The position numbers and the translations under genes were made by a program. The notes beneath the pieces were generated by a model that saw only the letters and a list, made by a program, of their open reading frames with translations, was not told the origin of the DNA and searched no databases. From assembly GCF_025370935.1 (NCBI RefSeq), contig NC_133482.1, positions 15,069,431 to 15,133,430 on the forward strand: DNA of 64,000 nucleotides, given 5' to 3'. This document shows positions 12,049 through 24,087 of this stretch, piece by piece. How positions within the stretch are numbered: position 1 is the stretch's first letter; each line of letters starts with the position of its first letter. The stretch comes from Choristoneura fumiferana. Taxonomy: Eukaryota > Arthropoda > Insecta > Lepidoptera > Tortricidae.

Positions 12049-12715
12049 TACACATAACACACACACACCCTTTCACTCATCCTTCCTCTCACACATGCAC
12101 AACTCATCTCACATAAGCGCATATACATACATATACATACACACACAATCTTTCACCCATAGATACACAACTCGTCCCACACACACACACATACACATAC
12201 ACACTGATACAGAGTTCTAATAATCATGCACTTAACCTACTTACAAACACTCGAGTACGAACTCCATACTTGATATACAGTACCCATTGTTTAATTTTTA
12301 AGATATTTTGTAGCAGCTTAGTGTTGTGTTTTGTTTAGATAGTATCTAAAATGCATGTGTGATTTTGGCATATACTACTAAGATTCTCATTTACGTACTG
12401 CTGCGCTGCCTCGGTTATATTATACCCTCAAATTTGTAGTTATGTTAAAATCTTGTTTTATTAAACGTACATTGGTCTACACACATGTCTAATTTGACTT
12501 CACGATTAAGAATGACGAATCTTACTTCACCGTGATACAGTTTATAACTAGTACGGGGAGTAAAGGACATCATTAATACTCAAAGTATAAACCTACAACA
12601 TATGTACCTACCCACCTTTAGACTTAAGTAAAATATTTACTTTGCGTGATTGTAAAATGTTTTGTTGTTGTTGGTAAAATAAAGTTATTATTATTATTAT
12701 TAATTATTATTATTA
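12049..12715 (+). other. LINE 3' UTR and simple-repeat tail
   Basis: Directly after the ORF2 stop comes an (AC)-rich stretch (12050-12210), then AT-rich DNA, ending in 'aaataaagttattatt' and a TTA/ATT repeat. A microsatellite-like tail right after the UTR is common for LINEs that end without poly-A. The exact end is approximate. Confidence 0.5.
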
Positions 12716-12723
12716 TCAAAAAT

Positions 12724-12930
12724 AATAAACGTCATGTTAGAAGAATTAGCCCACTGGAACGCAAAATAGAAGGAAAACGAGGTAGACGAAGACCAAGACT
12801 GACCTATTTTAAACAGGTGAAAGAAAGGGTGGGTGTCTTGTCGTATCAGGAAGTCAAACAGCTGGCCAAAGACCGTGCGGAGTGACGGTTACTCCACCAA
12901 CAAGAGCATAGCTCTTAAATTTAAAAAGAA
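12724..12930 (+). pseudogene. 3' relic of a second LINE (reverse transcriptase C-terminus)
   Basis: The + frame reads a short C-terminal piece with 'KIEGKRGRRRPRLTYF' and 'YQEVKQLAKDRAEW', typical of the last residues of many insect LINE reverse transcriptases, where a basic GRRRPR-type motif precedes a Trp-containing end. Everything upstream is missing, so it is a strongly 5'-truncated insertion placed directly behind the tail of the previous LINE. Confidence 0.6.
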
Positions 12931-12936
12931 GAAGAG

Positions 12937-13346
12937 AAGTAGAAATTGCATACGTTTTTATAATAAAATTCCAAAAAATATTATAAATGAAACGGATACA
13001 AAATTCAGATCTATTGTCAAGAAGACATTAATATCAAATTATTATAAGTATTATAAAGTTAATGATTATATCATGGACAGGGATATTTGGAAATAATTCC
13101 AATCCGCATTAGCGATCCCTTCAAATAGCGAACCTACTGTGTTAAAAATAAAGTTGTGTTAAATACTTGTGATGTATACATATCATTTAATAATATTGTA
13201 AATCTGTTTTCAAAAATATATATATACCTCGTTGAGTTTCTTGCCGGATTCTTCTCAGCAGAGGTTTTTCCGAACCGGTGGTAGATTTTTTTTGCTTGTT
13301 ATAGCCTAAATTGAATAAAGATATTTTGACTTTGACTTTGACTTTA
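12937..13346 (+). mobile_element. 5'-truncated LINE tail (Jockey/CR1-like)
   Basis: Contains the last ~50 codons of a LINE ORF (RFYNKIPKNI ... a final DRDIWK before the stop at 13096), a short UTR, and ends at 13346 with 'gaataaagatattttgac' plus repeats of tttgac. The same piece, nearly identical, is inserted in copy A of the homeobox gene at 31425-31855. This shows a family with recent activity. Confidence 0.75.
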
Positions 13347-15099
13347 GAAGAAATAAAATAAATAACAAGTGACTGGTTGATTAATTATCAAAAACTGTAT
13401 GACGGGCATCGCTTATCAATATACGATTGGTTTAAGGCGTGCAGTTGTTGTCAAGCGCAGCCGGACGGTCGAGCGGACGTAGCAGCTATACTATCATTTG
13501 TTCCTGGAAAGCGCTTCGAGTATGTGTTTTGGGTGTTCGCTTGTTGTTTTCAGATTTTCAAGCCAACTGTACGTTTCTATTACTGCATCTTGTTTTCTAA
13601 ACTGTTTTATCATGTAGGTATACATAATAATATTCTTTATTTTATATGGTAGGGTATGTGTAAGTAATGTCTCAGAGACGCTGAAACTCACGTCAAGTGA
13701 ACTTATGTGAGCATAATATTCAAAACTCCTCAAGAAACCTGTCAAATAAAAACCAGTTTTGTGTATATCAGACTACGCGCAGTTACTTCTCTATTAATGT
13801 GGCAAATATTAAATAGACATTGACATTACATAGGCATCCCCGAAATTCGTTTAACATTCGGTTTAACCGTGTTTCGGCCGAAATTCGGTTTAGATGCTGA
13901 ACATTCGGCACTAGAAAAAAACCTACACTACATGCAATACATCTCTACGTATATAGTTGACTCTACTTCGCCTATTTTTTTTCTAAATGGCAGATTGCAT
14001 TAAAGCAATAAAATGACCATCTCATTATAAGCGGATATTAGTGAAATTTGTATTTTTTCTCGCAGGATAATTGTGAAGACATATTTTTTGCAAAATTTAA
14101 TTAATAATTATGTATGAACAAAAAGTTGTTATATCCATTTATAACAATTTCAATTAGATATCTACTTATGAGAAAATTGTTTAAAAGGTAGCATCAAAAT
14201 ATTCAAGTTTAAAACCAACTACACGATTCATACAATAGCGCCATCTTGTATAAGTACATATATACAAGCACATTAACACTGTAACTAAAGCTAACTAAAG
14301 TCATCCAATACCAAATAGAATGTCGTTGCTGGTTATCTTTTGCACAATCTCGCCTCCACCCGCCATTCAACGGTGCACGGAAGAGAACCAAGCGCACGTT
14401 TTCAATAACTTTACAATAAATACTAGCACATGCAGTACGTAATGGTTGAGATCGAGAACAGAACGTATTGGTTTGTTTATTAGACATGAAAATATTGCGC
14501 AGTGTATGAGGAACTACGACCGTCATTTGTACTATTCTTAGCATGATGCTACTGGGTCTGGGTGATCAAACTTTGCTCATCATCATCATCAGCCAGAAGA
14601 TGACCACTGCTGAACAAAGGCCTCCGTTAGAACGCCACAATGAACGACAACTCGCACCTTGCATCCACCGTTACCCGCAATTCAATTTCAAACTTTGCTC
14701 GATGTTTGCTAAATCAGAATAAAATGTTTTTCTCAAAGATTAAACTTTGCTAAAACGATCAAAGCAACTTTCTCCGAAATCGTGAGACCCGTTTTCGAGA
14801 TCTCAAAATATGCAATATACATAGTTATAAGCATATTTTACAGGTTAATATGACTTCTTGGCGAAGGCGGATGCGGAAGCACCTAAGTGAATGCTGCTGT
14901 TAACGGAGATGGAGGAGGTTGGGTTAGAAGATAATATTCGAGATATTTTTTTTTTACAACTCTGAAAAATATTCATCATATCTATTAACATTAAGGTAAA
15001 AATGCTTGCTATGGCTCTTGACTTTATGACAATCAATGTTATGGCAAACGATCATTATGACAACAGATATTATGGATTGTTCAAATATAACAATAAATA
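13347..15099. other. Intergenic DNA with one repeat fragment
   Basis: No gene is supported. At about 13850-13915 a short family of 'attcggttt'-like words recurs. At about 14575-14665 a fragment (catcatcatcatcagcc ... ggcctccgttagaacgccac) matches the 3' ends of RTE-related repeats seen at 21840, 28210 and 49486. Frames at 13377-13652 and 14209-14544 show no domain. Confidence 0.4.
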
Positions 15100-15343
15100 G
15101 GTTCACTTCGCAACTAACGTTTGGCGGTTTGGCAACCTGATTCATTTCGCAAACTCTAAAACTGTAAATAGGTAGTTCAGGATTTTTTCAGGGCCATCGT
15201 GTAGAATCCTTTAGGTTAGGTTAGTTTTATAAAAATCCTGAAATACGAGTATTAACAGTTTCAGAAATATTAAGCAGTTGCGAAATGAAAAATTTCGAAA
15301 TGAATCAGGTTGCCAAACGTTAGTTGTTAAACATTAGTGAACC
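15100..15343. mobile_element. Foldback MITE, ~244 bp
   Basis: The left end (ggttcacttcgcaactaacg, then ggcaacctgattcatttcg) is matched in inverted form at the right end (cgaaatgaatcaggttgcc, then cgttagttg ... tagtgaacc). The centre is AT-rich. No protein is encoded and the target duplication is unclear. Confidence 0.7.
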
Positions 15344-16187
15344 CGATATATATTATGAATCCCAATACAGAGTGTTTTATTTAGCCGAGCCACATCCCAC
15401 CTGCCGAGAGCTTGAGATTTGTCGTGTTGTCGGTCGCAGTGACGGGCGCTGTAAATCTCGAATTTACTGAACGTGTTGCACTGTTATTACTGCCGGATAA
15501 GACATAGAGCTAGCAAATGTAGTGTCTTTGTCATACGGAATATTACAGCTAAGGGATACTTTGGCTGTGCGCCCTGTAAAGATTTTAAGCTGAATTTTTG
15601 ATTCAAAGTGCAGTCACGCGTTTGACGCGGCACATTTTGAATATTTAACGACCAGATAAATAAGTGGTTAGACCTGGCTATGAAGTTTGAGGTCCCTTGT
15701 TCTATCCCCGGTATGGGCAGCTATTTGTATAAATAATACGAGATATAACCGAAAAATCATAATCTCTTTAGAGATACTTTTTACCCCCCACTATTTATGC
15801 ACAACTCTGGTGAGGGGGGAAAACCTAGGATAGTCATATTGGGCAGCAAATGAAGCCATTAAAACAATAAAACCTTTTGTAGCAATTATTTCCGATTCGA
15901 TATTTTTCCGATTCGATAAAACATCTGAAAACCTTTTACACAGAGGTATTGGTTCAAACTTACCCAACCATCTGTTGATTATAATTTGGGAATAATTTGA
16001 AAATACCTTGTATACCTAGATGTCTTAGAAGTGCGTTATATAAGTATGGCTGGGGAGACTGTGATAAAAATGTATATTTATAGAATTTTAGTAGTATACT
16101 AAACGAAGCTGAAAATGTGATCTCAGCACTTACTCGACTGACTCCCAAAGGATCGACATTAATGTCGATAGGATTCATCCTATCCTA
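15344..16187. other. Intergenic DNA, no gene
   Basis: I see no domain-bearing frame, RNA gene or element boundary. A frame on the minus strand at 15960-16178 has no recognisable similarity. Confidence 0.4.
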
Positions 16188-17490
16188 GATCCTACTAATA
16201 TTATAAATGCGAAAGTTTGTGAGTGAGATAGTATGTTTGTTACTCCTCGACGTTGAAACGGCTAAACGGATTCGGTTTAAATTTAGTATGTGGATAGCTG
16301 GACATCTGGAATAACACATAGGCTACTTTGATACGGGATAGGGATAAAATCTTGAAACAACAACCTCTGGGCTTAGTCATGAAATTTTAAATGATTGTTT
16401 TTAATGTAAGGTCAATGAAAACCACGATTTAATTTTCGGGATTTCCTTAGGGAATTTTTAAAAATTCCGAAATTTCAATTCAGCTGCTGGATCTAATGAA
16501 TTACGTGTGCGAATTCGCGGGTAAACACTAGTGTATTAATATACTCTGAAGAGAACATACTTACATTTTATCCCGGAAAATTGCGAAATTCCCGCGGGAT
16601 AGCGAGGGAATGCTCCACAGTCAAAGTTGCTGGCAGCAGCTAGTTTATAAAATAAGTAAAATGTCTTCGTAACATCTTACTAAATTCTGTCACGTCTATT
16701 GGACCAGTAGCTCTGTGGCATGGGTTATGAATTTTTCATGCATCCGAACATGCGGTGCGGCGCGTTGTCCGATGTACTTACTGTTCTGGGGAACTGGCGC
16801 CGAGCCATTATTTAAAGACATAATATTCACTTGACCTAATAAATAATGTCCTAATGTCTCGTAATAGGAGGAGGCAGAATTTGCGGTGTCGGCAGTGAGA
16901 ATCGAAAAGACAAACTCTTAATACCTTTCATTTCAAAGGAATAATAATCTACGGGAACCAAACCCGGGACCAGAAGCTTGTAGTCTAGTACTCTAACCTA
17001 TCCTATCCTTCCGCTAACCCCTCCCGCTCCGCTCGGCCATGCGGTCCCTCTAGGTTAGGCTAGGAGTCCGAAGGCGTTGTGGTGGCCTAGTGGTTTGACC
17101 TATCGCCTCTCAAGCAGATGGTCGTGGGTTCAAACCCCGGCTCGCACCTCTGAGTTTTCGAAATTCATGTACGGAATTACATTTGAAATTTACCACGAGC
17201 TTTGCGGTGAAGGAAAACATCGTGAGGAAACCTGCACGAACCTGCGAAGCTGCGGAACTATGGCCCAAGCCCTCTTGTTCTGGGAGGAGGCCGTGCCCAG
17301 CAGTGGGACGATAGGCTGGGATGATGATATAAATTTCTAGGGTCAAAAATGTTTGTGACCAAACTCCTTCGAAACGGCTGGACTGATTTGTTTTATGATT
17401 ATTTTTTTGTGTATATTCGGTAAGTCTGAGAATAGGAATACTATTTTACATACTTCTACGCGGACAGAGTCGCGGGCAACAGCTAGTAAT
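16188..17490 (+). repeat. Lep1/Helitron-like lepidopteran repeat cluster
   Basis: Starts with tcctactaatattataaatg and ends with gcgggcaacagctagta, the boundary words of a very abundant lepidopteran interspersed repeat often called Lep1 and grouped with Helitron-like elements (from memory, not searched). An internal 'ggcagcagctagttt' at 16632-16648 suggests two copies back to back. No Rep/helicase frame is present. A SINE is inserted at 17074-17329. Confidence 0.6.
17074..17329 (+). mobile_element. tRNA-derived SINE, complete
   Basis: The best copy of a SINE seen many times in this window. It opens with a box-A-like 'tggcctagtggtttgacc' and a box-B-like 'gggttcaaaccc', followed by a tRNA-unrelated body (cgaggaaacctgcac type; 'gcccagcagtgggacg') and a short (GAT)n tail. 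RNA polymerase III boxes lie inside the element; the body is mobilised by a LINE. The ~255-bp length fits a full SINE. Confidence 0.85.
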
Positions 17491-19392
17491 ATAGGTATAT
17501 AAAAGAATATTCGAACCCGACGAGAATTAGAATAAATAGAATGTTGTTCCTCATTTTCCTGCGGACCCCAAGCTTTTCGTAATTAGCAAAAACAAATTGG
17601 CGAAGCCAGTTAAGGCGAAGGTATCGCCAGTTGCATTTATTTTTAACTGTTTCATCCTGAACATTTTTTAAACAGGTTTACTATGACTTAAAATATACTA
17701 GGCCGATCAAATAAGAAAAATTCGATCCTTATAAGGCGTTTTGAAGAATTATTTTCCAGTAAGCTGGAAATCGTTTTCATTTGATCCTAAATGCATTTAC
17801 GAGTAATCCGAGTTTGCCCTTTTCCAGAAGGTATGCATAACTTTTGGGAGCCGAAAAACCGCATTTTTTTGCAGTTTTCTTGCTTAGAGGTGGTATAAAA
17901 ACGGTACGTCCGTCGGAAATGTCTCTCAATATTGAAGACATTCTGCGTCGAAGCAGCATCTAGAACTTTAAATTTGGTTCAGTGGTACAGCCAGGATGAT
18001 GATGGTGATGATGTATGGGTATATGATAGCTTTTTTTACAGTAAGTATTTTTAAGAGTTTTATATATATTATATTATTTAAAGTAGGTATCGTATTGTAC
18101 TTAGCTCCCGCTATTTGTGACTTTTAAACTCACTCTTTACGGAATACTCTTCTCACCAACTCAAAGGTTTATTTACTGATATTACCCTTAAAGACATATA
18201 CGAGTAAAGTCGCCTTTGTACCTACCCGTGTCCCGTGTGGTGTCGGGTTAGAATTACACCTCTCCATTTCTTCCGTGGATGTCATAAGAGACGACTGAGG
18301 ATATAGGTTGAGGTATACCGTAGGCGCAGGCTAGCAACCTATCACTATTGTACCGTTTTTGAAAAACTTAAAACTTAAAATTGCTAAAAGTGGCTCCGAA
18401 GCGGTAACGTTTCGTGTGCTCTGCCTACCCTATTAGGGAATACAGGCGTGATGTTTGTGTGTTGTATGTGTTGTACCTACATTAATCTCAATCAATCGTT
18501 TATCAATTGTATTTGTTTTCTTGTTTTTGTAAAAGGTTCACATTGCAAAACCTTATAACCTTAAAAGGTTTCAACGTTATAAAAAAACGAGTATTTAATT
18601 CTCAAATCCCATCCCGCTTCCTTCCCCTTAAAGCCTGCGTTCGAGTTACCGTAATCGCCGAAGTAATTTACCGGCCCAAATTTCTTCGACCTGACTTAGT
18701 TTGGAAATTAAAAAGAATTTGCACGGCCGGCCGGTTACGAATTGAAATGACGCCGTAAGAAATAAATACGGTTACCAGATTGTTGAGGGAATTTTGATGG
18801 CACTCGTTTTCGTTTCGAGGTGACGGAGGGTTAAGGGTGCTGTTTTGCTGTTTAACAGTCGATGTAAGTAGCTATAGTCATAACAGGGGCCTTTAACTTT
18901 ACAATAACATATAGATACAGTTACAAGTGAAACTAATATTAACACTGTGTCTCTGGCCACGACTTACAATGCAAGGGATTGTAATCACACTACTGAGCTA
19001 CTTTTGCTCTGCAAAAGACAGCGATAACACAGAAATGTTCTGAAATTCCTATGCAGAGTTCCCTATCCACTAGGTTTTTTTTTATCATGGATGCATAAAA
19101 AGCCAAATCTGGCTTACGTAAATTTTGAGCGAAAGCATACGAAGCCATAAATGGCTCCTGAAAATTAATTGTGTAAATATTTTTATATTAAATGATATTG
19201 TAACGGATAACTCACGTCTTAAAACTAGTTTAGCTCGACATGTTTCGGGCTATTACGTAGCCCTTCTTCATAGGAGCACGCGACCCGGCGGCTGCCGCAA
19301 CACGCGCACTACGCGCCACCGCTCTGCTCGCGCCACTGAATATATTAAATACTTTTTTTGCGCATTTTCCTTACTTCATGCACTAGAGGGTT
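17491..19392. other. Intergenic DNA, no gene
   Basis: No coding evidence. A (GAT)n microsatellite lies at 17995-18014. A segment at about 19205-19300 with 'gctcgacatgtttcgggct' looks like a dispersed repeat, unclassified. Frames at 18507-18758 and 19125-19394 lack any recognisable domain. Confidence 0.4.
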
Positions 19393-19683
19393 AAGGTCAC
19401 AGCTCATTAGAGCCACCGGCACCCTACCAGCACCACCTCGACTTTGGGCATCCACTCGTTGTCGGCAGGTGGTCCACGAGTGGACCTCGCATGGTCCACG
19501 CATTTCTTAGTAGTCACTATGGCTGCGAGCAACGGGATATTACGAGTAGTCCACTCGCCGGCCGAGCGTGGCAACCTCGCGAGTGAGGTGATCCAGTGAC
19601 GCTGTGGACTCTATGTAGTGAGCGCATGCCCATACAAATCTATGTGAAGAATACTAACTGCTCGAGGCGAGGCGGTGCTGGTC

Positions 19684-20647
19684 GGGTGTGTAATGATTGA
19701 TATAACAACTTTTGATATATTTTCACTGGATATAATAACATTTAATATAATTTCATTGGATATAATCACTCAAGGGACATAATAAACTTTTGGTATAACA
19801 ACATTCAGTATAATTTCGTATAATGGTATAATACATATAACGTTTAATGGATATAATGTATATTGAATATAAGTATTAGTGGTATAATGTTTTGTAAGAT
19901 ATAATTTAAAAAACTATAGTATTATACAAAGGAGTCGGTTCTGGCGCTTCGCCGGCCGCTGCCGCGGCACGCTCGCTCGGCTCGCGCGCTGTAAGGTCAC
20001 AGTTCCACCTAACACTCCACCTCGCTTTGCTCGTCGTCGTAACCTAACCTAACCTACACCAACTTCTACTACTACTAATTCCTTAGAGTAAAATAGGTAA
20101 GAAATAATAGTAGTAAGTATTCCAAATTATGCCAATAGTATATTATACCAACTAGCTTTAAAAAAAAGTGGTGGCCTAGTGGTTTACCTATCGCTCCAAA
20201 CAGAAGTTCAAACCCGGCTCGACCTCTGAGTTTTTCGAATTATGTGCGGAATTACATGAAATTTACCACGAGCTTGCGTGAAGGAAAACATCGTAATGAA
20301 ACCTGCACAAACCTGCGAAGCAATTCAATGGTGCGTGCGAAGTTCCCAATCCGCACTGGGCCCGCGTGGGAACTATGGCCCAAGCCCTCTTGCTCTGAGA
20401 GGAGGCCTTGCCCGCAGTGGCGTATATAGGCTGGATGATAGATATACCAATGAGCTTTATATCTAACAAAGTACTACCCCATGTATGTTTTACATTATGA
20501 CTGTTAGATTAATAGTTGTTATTACATTATGTCGTTGAAAGTATTACATATTATCAAATGTTGTTATATCAAAAGTGCATTATATCCTTTAATCGTTATA
20601 TCCAGTGAAAATATATCAAAAGTTTTTATATCGATCATTGTGCACCC
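19684..20647. mobile_element. 964-bp TIR element with AT-rich arms, GC-rich core and 9-bp target duplication
   Basis: Both ends start gggtg and are inverted matches over at least 50 bases (ctttt gatatattttcactg in each arm). The nine bases gtgctggtc flank it at 19675-19683 and 20648-20656, consistent with a target duplication of the length typical of Mutator-like elements; superfamily is inference. The arms repeat a 'gatataa(t/c)' word every 20-30 bases. The core (19930-20060) is GC-rich with 'cttcgccggccgctgccgc', a motif shared with the core of 22606-23045. A SINE sits inside at 20167-20446. No transposase is present. Confidence 0.7.
20167..20446 (+). mobile_element. tRNA-derived SINE, diverged, nested
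   Basis: Same family as 17074-17329, with several small deletions in the tRNA-like head ('ggtggcctagtggttta'). The body is clear ('aacctgcgaagcaattcaat', 'tatggcccaagccctcttg') and it ends in a short GAT-like tail. It lies inside the 964-bp TIR element, giving a three-deep nest. Confidence 0.75.
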
Positions 20648-20690
20648 GTGCTGGTCGGGTGCCGGGTGGCTGTAATGACCTGTGGCCTTT

Positions 20691-21969
20691 GAGCGTGTCA
20701 AAAACGCTCGCCGCGTCGCCGATCGCGTGTGGTCGTGGCCCGCCCGTTAGTATTCCCGGCGCATCGCAGTCTCTTCTGTATTATTTTATCCATTGCTTCA
20801 GTGAAATTAATTCTTGAGCTTGAACAACTTTGTGGGTGTGAAGTGCGATTTTATCTGTAAGTAGTTTTAAAGATTTCTGTGACTTAAAATACGGTATGGC
20901 GTGGAAAGTTGTACATTTTATCAGGGTTGTTTTTAGTTTTAAATATTATCATCATTATCATTCTATAACCTGTACAAGTGTACACCCCACTGCTGGGCAT
21001 AGGCTTCCTCTCAGAATGAGAGGGATTGGAATATAGTTCCCACACCAGCTCAGTGCGAATTGATTTTGAACACACCATAAGATTATAGCACGTGAATTAT
21101 ATATGAGGTTCCTATTAATATGCGTACGTAAAGTCGGTGAAACTAAATCAGGTACCCGGGTGGAACCTTTATGCTATTAATACCATATCATTGACATTCT
21201 ATACATTTTCTAAAGAAATCATAGCTAAATTGATTATGAAAAGGTCCAAGTACGTACTTAATTCAGTTTTCTCGACTGTAAATAACGGAACTGAGCCGTC
21301 TGTCGAAGTCAACGGAAATCAGAAATAACACATTTCCTGCCAATATTTATGTCTGTGTTTATTAATCACGCTAAAGCAGCTGGACAAATTCGGATACAAC
21401 TTTGCACAATTCTTTGTAAACAGGAAATAGGAGTGATGCGTAGTTTTTTGCACTTCAACACATTAAAAACAATGTTATCGACAAACAAAACGGGAAACGA
21501 AAAGTACCCATCAAGATTCCGTTGTTATTTTTTGACAGGACTCTAACAAAAAACGGTGCTTTTGAACTAATTTGCATGAAAATATTTTAATCTGAGATTT
21601 TAACCTACCTGTCTGTTCTTTAGAAGAAACAATTTCCTCCAAGAATTTTGTGAAACAGCTTCTTTGATCTCCGCGTGCAGGGCACTTAGCGCGTTAGCAG
21701 CGAGGCGTCGGTTAGTGGCTCTTATTGGGGGAAACAAATCCCGTGTTGCCGAGAGTTCTGCACGTAAAACCTTTCATTAAACGTTATGGTGCGCGTACGC
21801 CGCATACTACGAGCGATTTCACCACATCATCACATCAGCCGTAGGACGTCCACTGTTAAACATAGGCCTCCCCCATAGACCTCCAGTTGCTTCGGTTGAA
21901 GCGGCCTGCATCCGCCGTGAACCTGCGGCTTAAAAAAAAGTGATCACATTGACAATGACATCTGCTGGG
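20691..21969. other. Intergenic DNA with SINE and RTE-tail fragments
   Basis: No gene. At about 20960-21075 the 3' half of a SINE-like element lies on the minus strand ('ccccactgctgggcatagg'). At about 21130-21245 a fragment resembles DNA at 34965-35030. At about 21828-21935 a plus-strand 'gtaggacgtccactgtt ... gcggcctgcatccgccgtg' block matches the 3' end of the RTE-like element at 49486. Confidence 0.5.
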
Positions 21970-22105
21970 CTATTCCGAAACTCGAAACTCGAAGTTCTTC
22001 CGTGCGGTCCCTCTGAACTTACACTGTTTGATACGGAGAGCGAGAGGGGACCGCACACACGAACTTTTGAGTTTTGAGTTTCGGAGTACCCTGCTGACTG
22101 TTGCC
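21970..22105. mobile_element. Palindromic MITE ('gaaactcgaagttcg' family), second copy
   Basis: Inverted arms around a short centre: ccgaaactcgaaactcgaag on the left and 'gaacttttgagttttgag' on the right, with 'gtgcggtccctct' and 'gaggggaccgcac' between. More diverged than 5191-5317. No coding capacity. Confidence 0.7.
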
Positions 22106-22605
22106 ATTGTCACTGAGTATGTCTGTGGAGTATGTTTTTTTGTCTATAACATAAGAGGCAAAGGCTATAGCACGTTAACTATTTCGTACGCAAATGTTAA
22201 ATTAGCACATGCATGTTGTATTTGTTTGTTTAAGGGCTATGTTTTATTAAGCTATAAATTTTTTTATAAATATTGTTATAGTGTTCAGGAGGCAATATGC
22301 TTGTTGAGATATATATTCATTTTGAAGATGTTTATAATAAAGAAATGCACAATTAATGGAGAACTCAAGGTAATGCGGCCAAATTAGATTGGATCCGTTC
22401 ATACAGTACATCGCGCGCCTTACTGTTTCGAACGTATGAGATTTTTACTGCGCCCTTTGGTGCACTCGTGTTAATTAGAAAAGTGGATTAGCTAGGTTTA
22501 AATTGCTTTTGCCTTTGGGTGTATTCTGAACGGAGTTTGTAACGGGTTCTGGAGTTGAAAAAATTAAAGTAGTGCATTGAATCAGGCGTTACTTTGCAGA
22601 TGTCC
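22106..22605. other. Intergenic DNA, no gene
   Basis: A 119-codon frame (22028-22387) starts inside the preceding MITE, is rich in Tyr/Leu/Ile and lacks any known domain; I do not call it. Nothing else is seen. Confidence 0.4.
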
Positions 22606-23045
22606 ATGTCGGCGGCCGATCGTAAAATTCGCCAAATCATGAAATTTCTAGGTATCATGAAACACCGCCATTTCATGATTTGGCCAGTTTAGGCAGATCA
22701 TGAAATTCCTAGACATATCATGAAACGCCGCCGTATCGGTTCTGGCACTTCGCCGGCTGCTGCCGCGGCATGCTCGCTTCGCTCGCTTGGCTCATGCGTT
22801 GTGGTCACAATTCATACTAACCACTCCTTGGTTCGCTCGTCGTAGCTGTATTGAGCTATTGAGCTAGCCTGTATTGAGATTTAATGTGCCCGGTATTGAT
22901 ATCAACGAAGGCGTTGCTCTAATCGATCTGCCGCATTGTTTCTCTGGCACATCTTGATATGCCTGGCCAACTTCTAGGCCTATCATGAAATGGCGCCATT
23001 GCAGAATTTCGTGAACTGGCAGATTTTACGATCGGCCGCCGACAT
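22606..23045. mobile_element. TIR element with perfect 23-bp ends and GC-rich core
   Basis: The first 23 bases (atgtcggcggccgatcg...) are exactly the reverse complement of the last 23, and weaker inverted similarity ('catgaaat' words) continues inward. The core at about 22735-22850 contains 'cttcgccggctgctgccgc' and alternating gctcgctt words, shared with the core of 19684-20647. No transposase; 440 bp long. Confidence 0.75.
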
Positions 23046-24087
23046 CCATACCAATATACTGTCGGGGGACCTATGGGGGGGACGCTACAATATAGAGATC
23101 TCTCTCTGGCAGGCGTTATGCATAGGGACCAGAATCCGAAGAAAGAGTGTCGGATGTTGTGTGTATTCGTCTGAGTTGAGGAACTTCGATTCGATCGATT
23201 TTGGAGTTTCCATATTTACTCACTAGATGGTGCTAGGAGTCGATACAGAACTATCTTCTGGTAGCATGGTGAACGGTTGTGTTGCTCTGAGGATGAACTC
23301 TGGTTGATTTCGAAACGCGTCGATGAAGTTTGGTTGTGATATTTGGCTTTGTGTGTTTTGTGTGTGTTCTTACAGTGTGGAAATGGAGGAGATACATGAA
23401 CACATAATTTGTTACAAAGACGTAGCCATGTAAGGTCGCGGGTGAGCAAACTGTTTATAGTTAGTTAAAGTGAATTTCACCTATCTTTTACTGTTCTTAA
23501 GATACAGCCAGCACTATGGTCTGTGTAGCGATGTTAATAAAGTTTCATTTATGATTCTTCAGGTATTACTCTATTTATAAATAAACCCAAAAATAGTGAC
23601 ATTTGACGTTTCGGAGACCTCACGCTGTCACGCTACAATAGCGCCTCTAGCGGCGAATTCATACGCGATAGCCCTCATTGAGATTGAACTTCCACATATT
23701 CTGCCAAAGACCTTAACAACGAACCACAAATGTGTACCAATTTACCAACTTACTATAAGTATTCAGTATCGTCTTGTGCGCCACTGTTTACCCAACCTGC
23801 CTTGTTATTCGTTGCTTTTCATCAAGCAAAGAGAGCGGTATTTGTTCGAGTGGTATTTGATCAGCTAATGTACGAGATGTGCAAATATCTGAAACATTAG
23901 GTATGTAGCGGGACGAGTCAAAATGTAGAACAAGTTAGACACTCAAGTTAGAGTCTTAGATTTTATGGTATACTCGTTACTAGAGTTTACCCGCGACTTT
24001 GCACACGAAATAAGTATATTAAAACCGACAATAGAATTGGAATTCTGGGATATAACAGAATTCTAAACATCGTAGATTTCACTACAG
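23046..24087. other. Intergenic DNA with a truncated MITE end
   Basis: No gene. Bases 23575-23688 ('gacgtttcggagacctcac' ... 'gcgatagccctcatt') match the right end of the ~430-bp MITE at 28789-29215 and 59497-59925; its left end is missing. The rest is unremarkable. Confidence 0.5.

Larger units (their letters stand above)
7952..12715 (+). mobile_element. Non-LTR retrotransposon (Jockey/CR1-like), nearly full length
   Basis: Two consecutive coding regions form a LINE: ORF1 (7952-8832) with a coiled coil and a baculovirus-FP-like C-terminal segment, and ORF2 (9101-12048) with an apurinic-type endonuclease and a reverse transcriptase. No RNase H domain follows the RT. The 3' UTR is A/C-rich and ends in a TTA/ATT simple-repeat tail at about 12686-12715. 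Each ORF needs one frame change to read through, so this copy is probably inactive. The 5' end lies upstream of 7952 and is not placed. The clade is inferred from the domain layout only. Confidence 0.85.
19393..20690. mobile_element. Outer foldback element interrupted by a second TIR element
   Basis: The left end (aaggtcacagctcatta, then ccaccggcaccctaccagca) and right end (ggtcgggtgccgggtgg, then taatgacctgtggcctt) are inverted relatives over ~50 bases. The uninterrupted element would be about 330 bp. It is split near its right end by the 964-bp element 19684-20647, so it is the older of the two. Confidence 0.65.

Noticed and set aside
20038..20056. Three CCTAA units resembling insect telomeric repeat
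   Set aside because: Too short, and part of the GC-rich core of a TIR element; not an interstitial telomere.
22028..22387. 119-codon open frame
   Set aside because: Starts inside a palindromic MITE, has biased hydrophobic composition and no recognisable domain.
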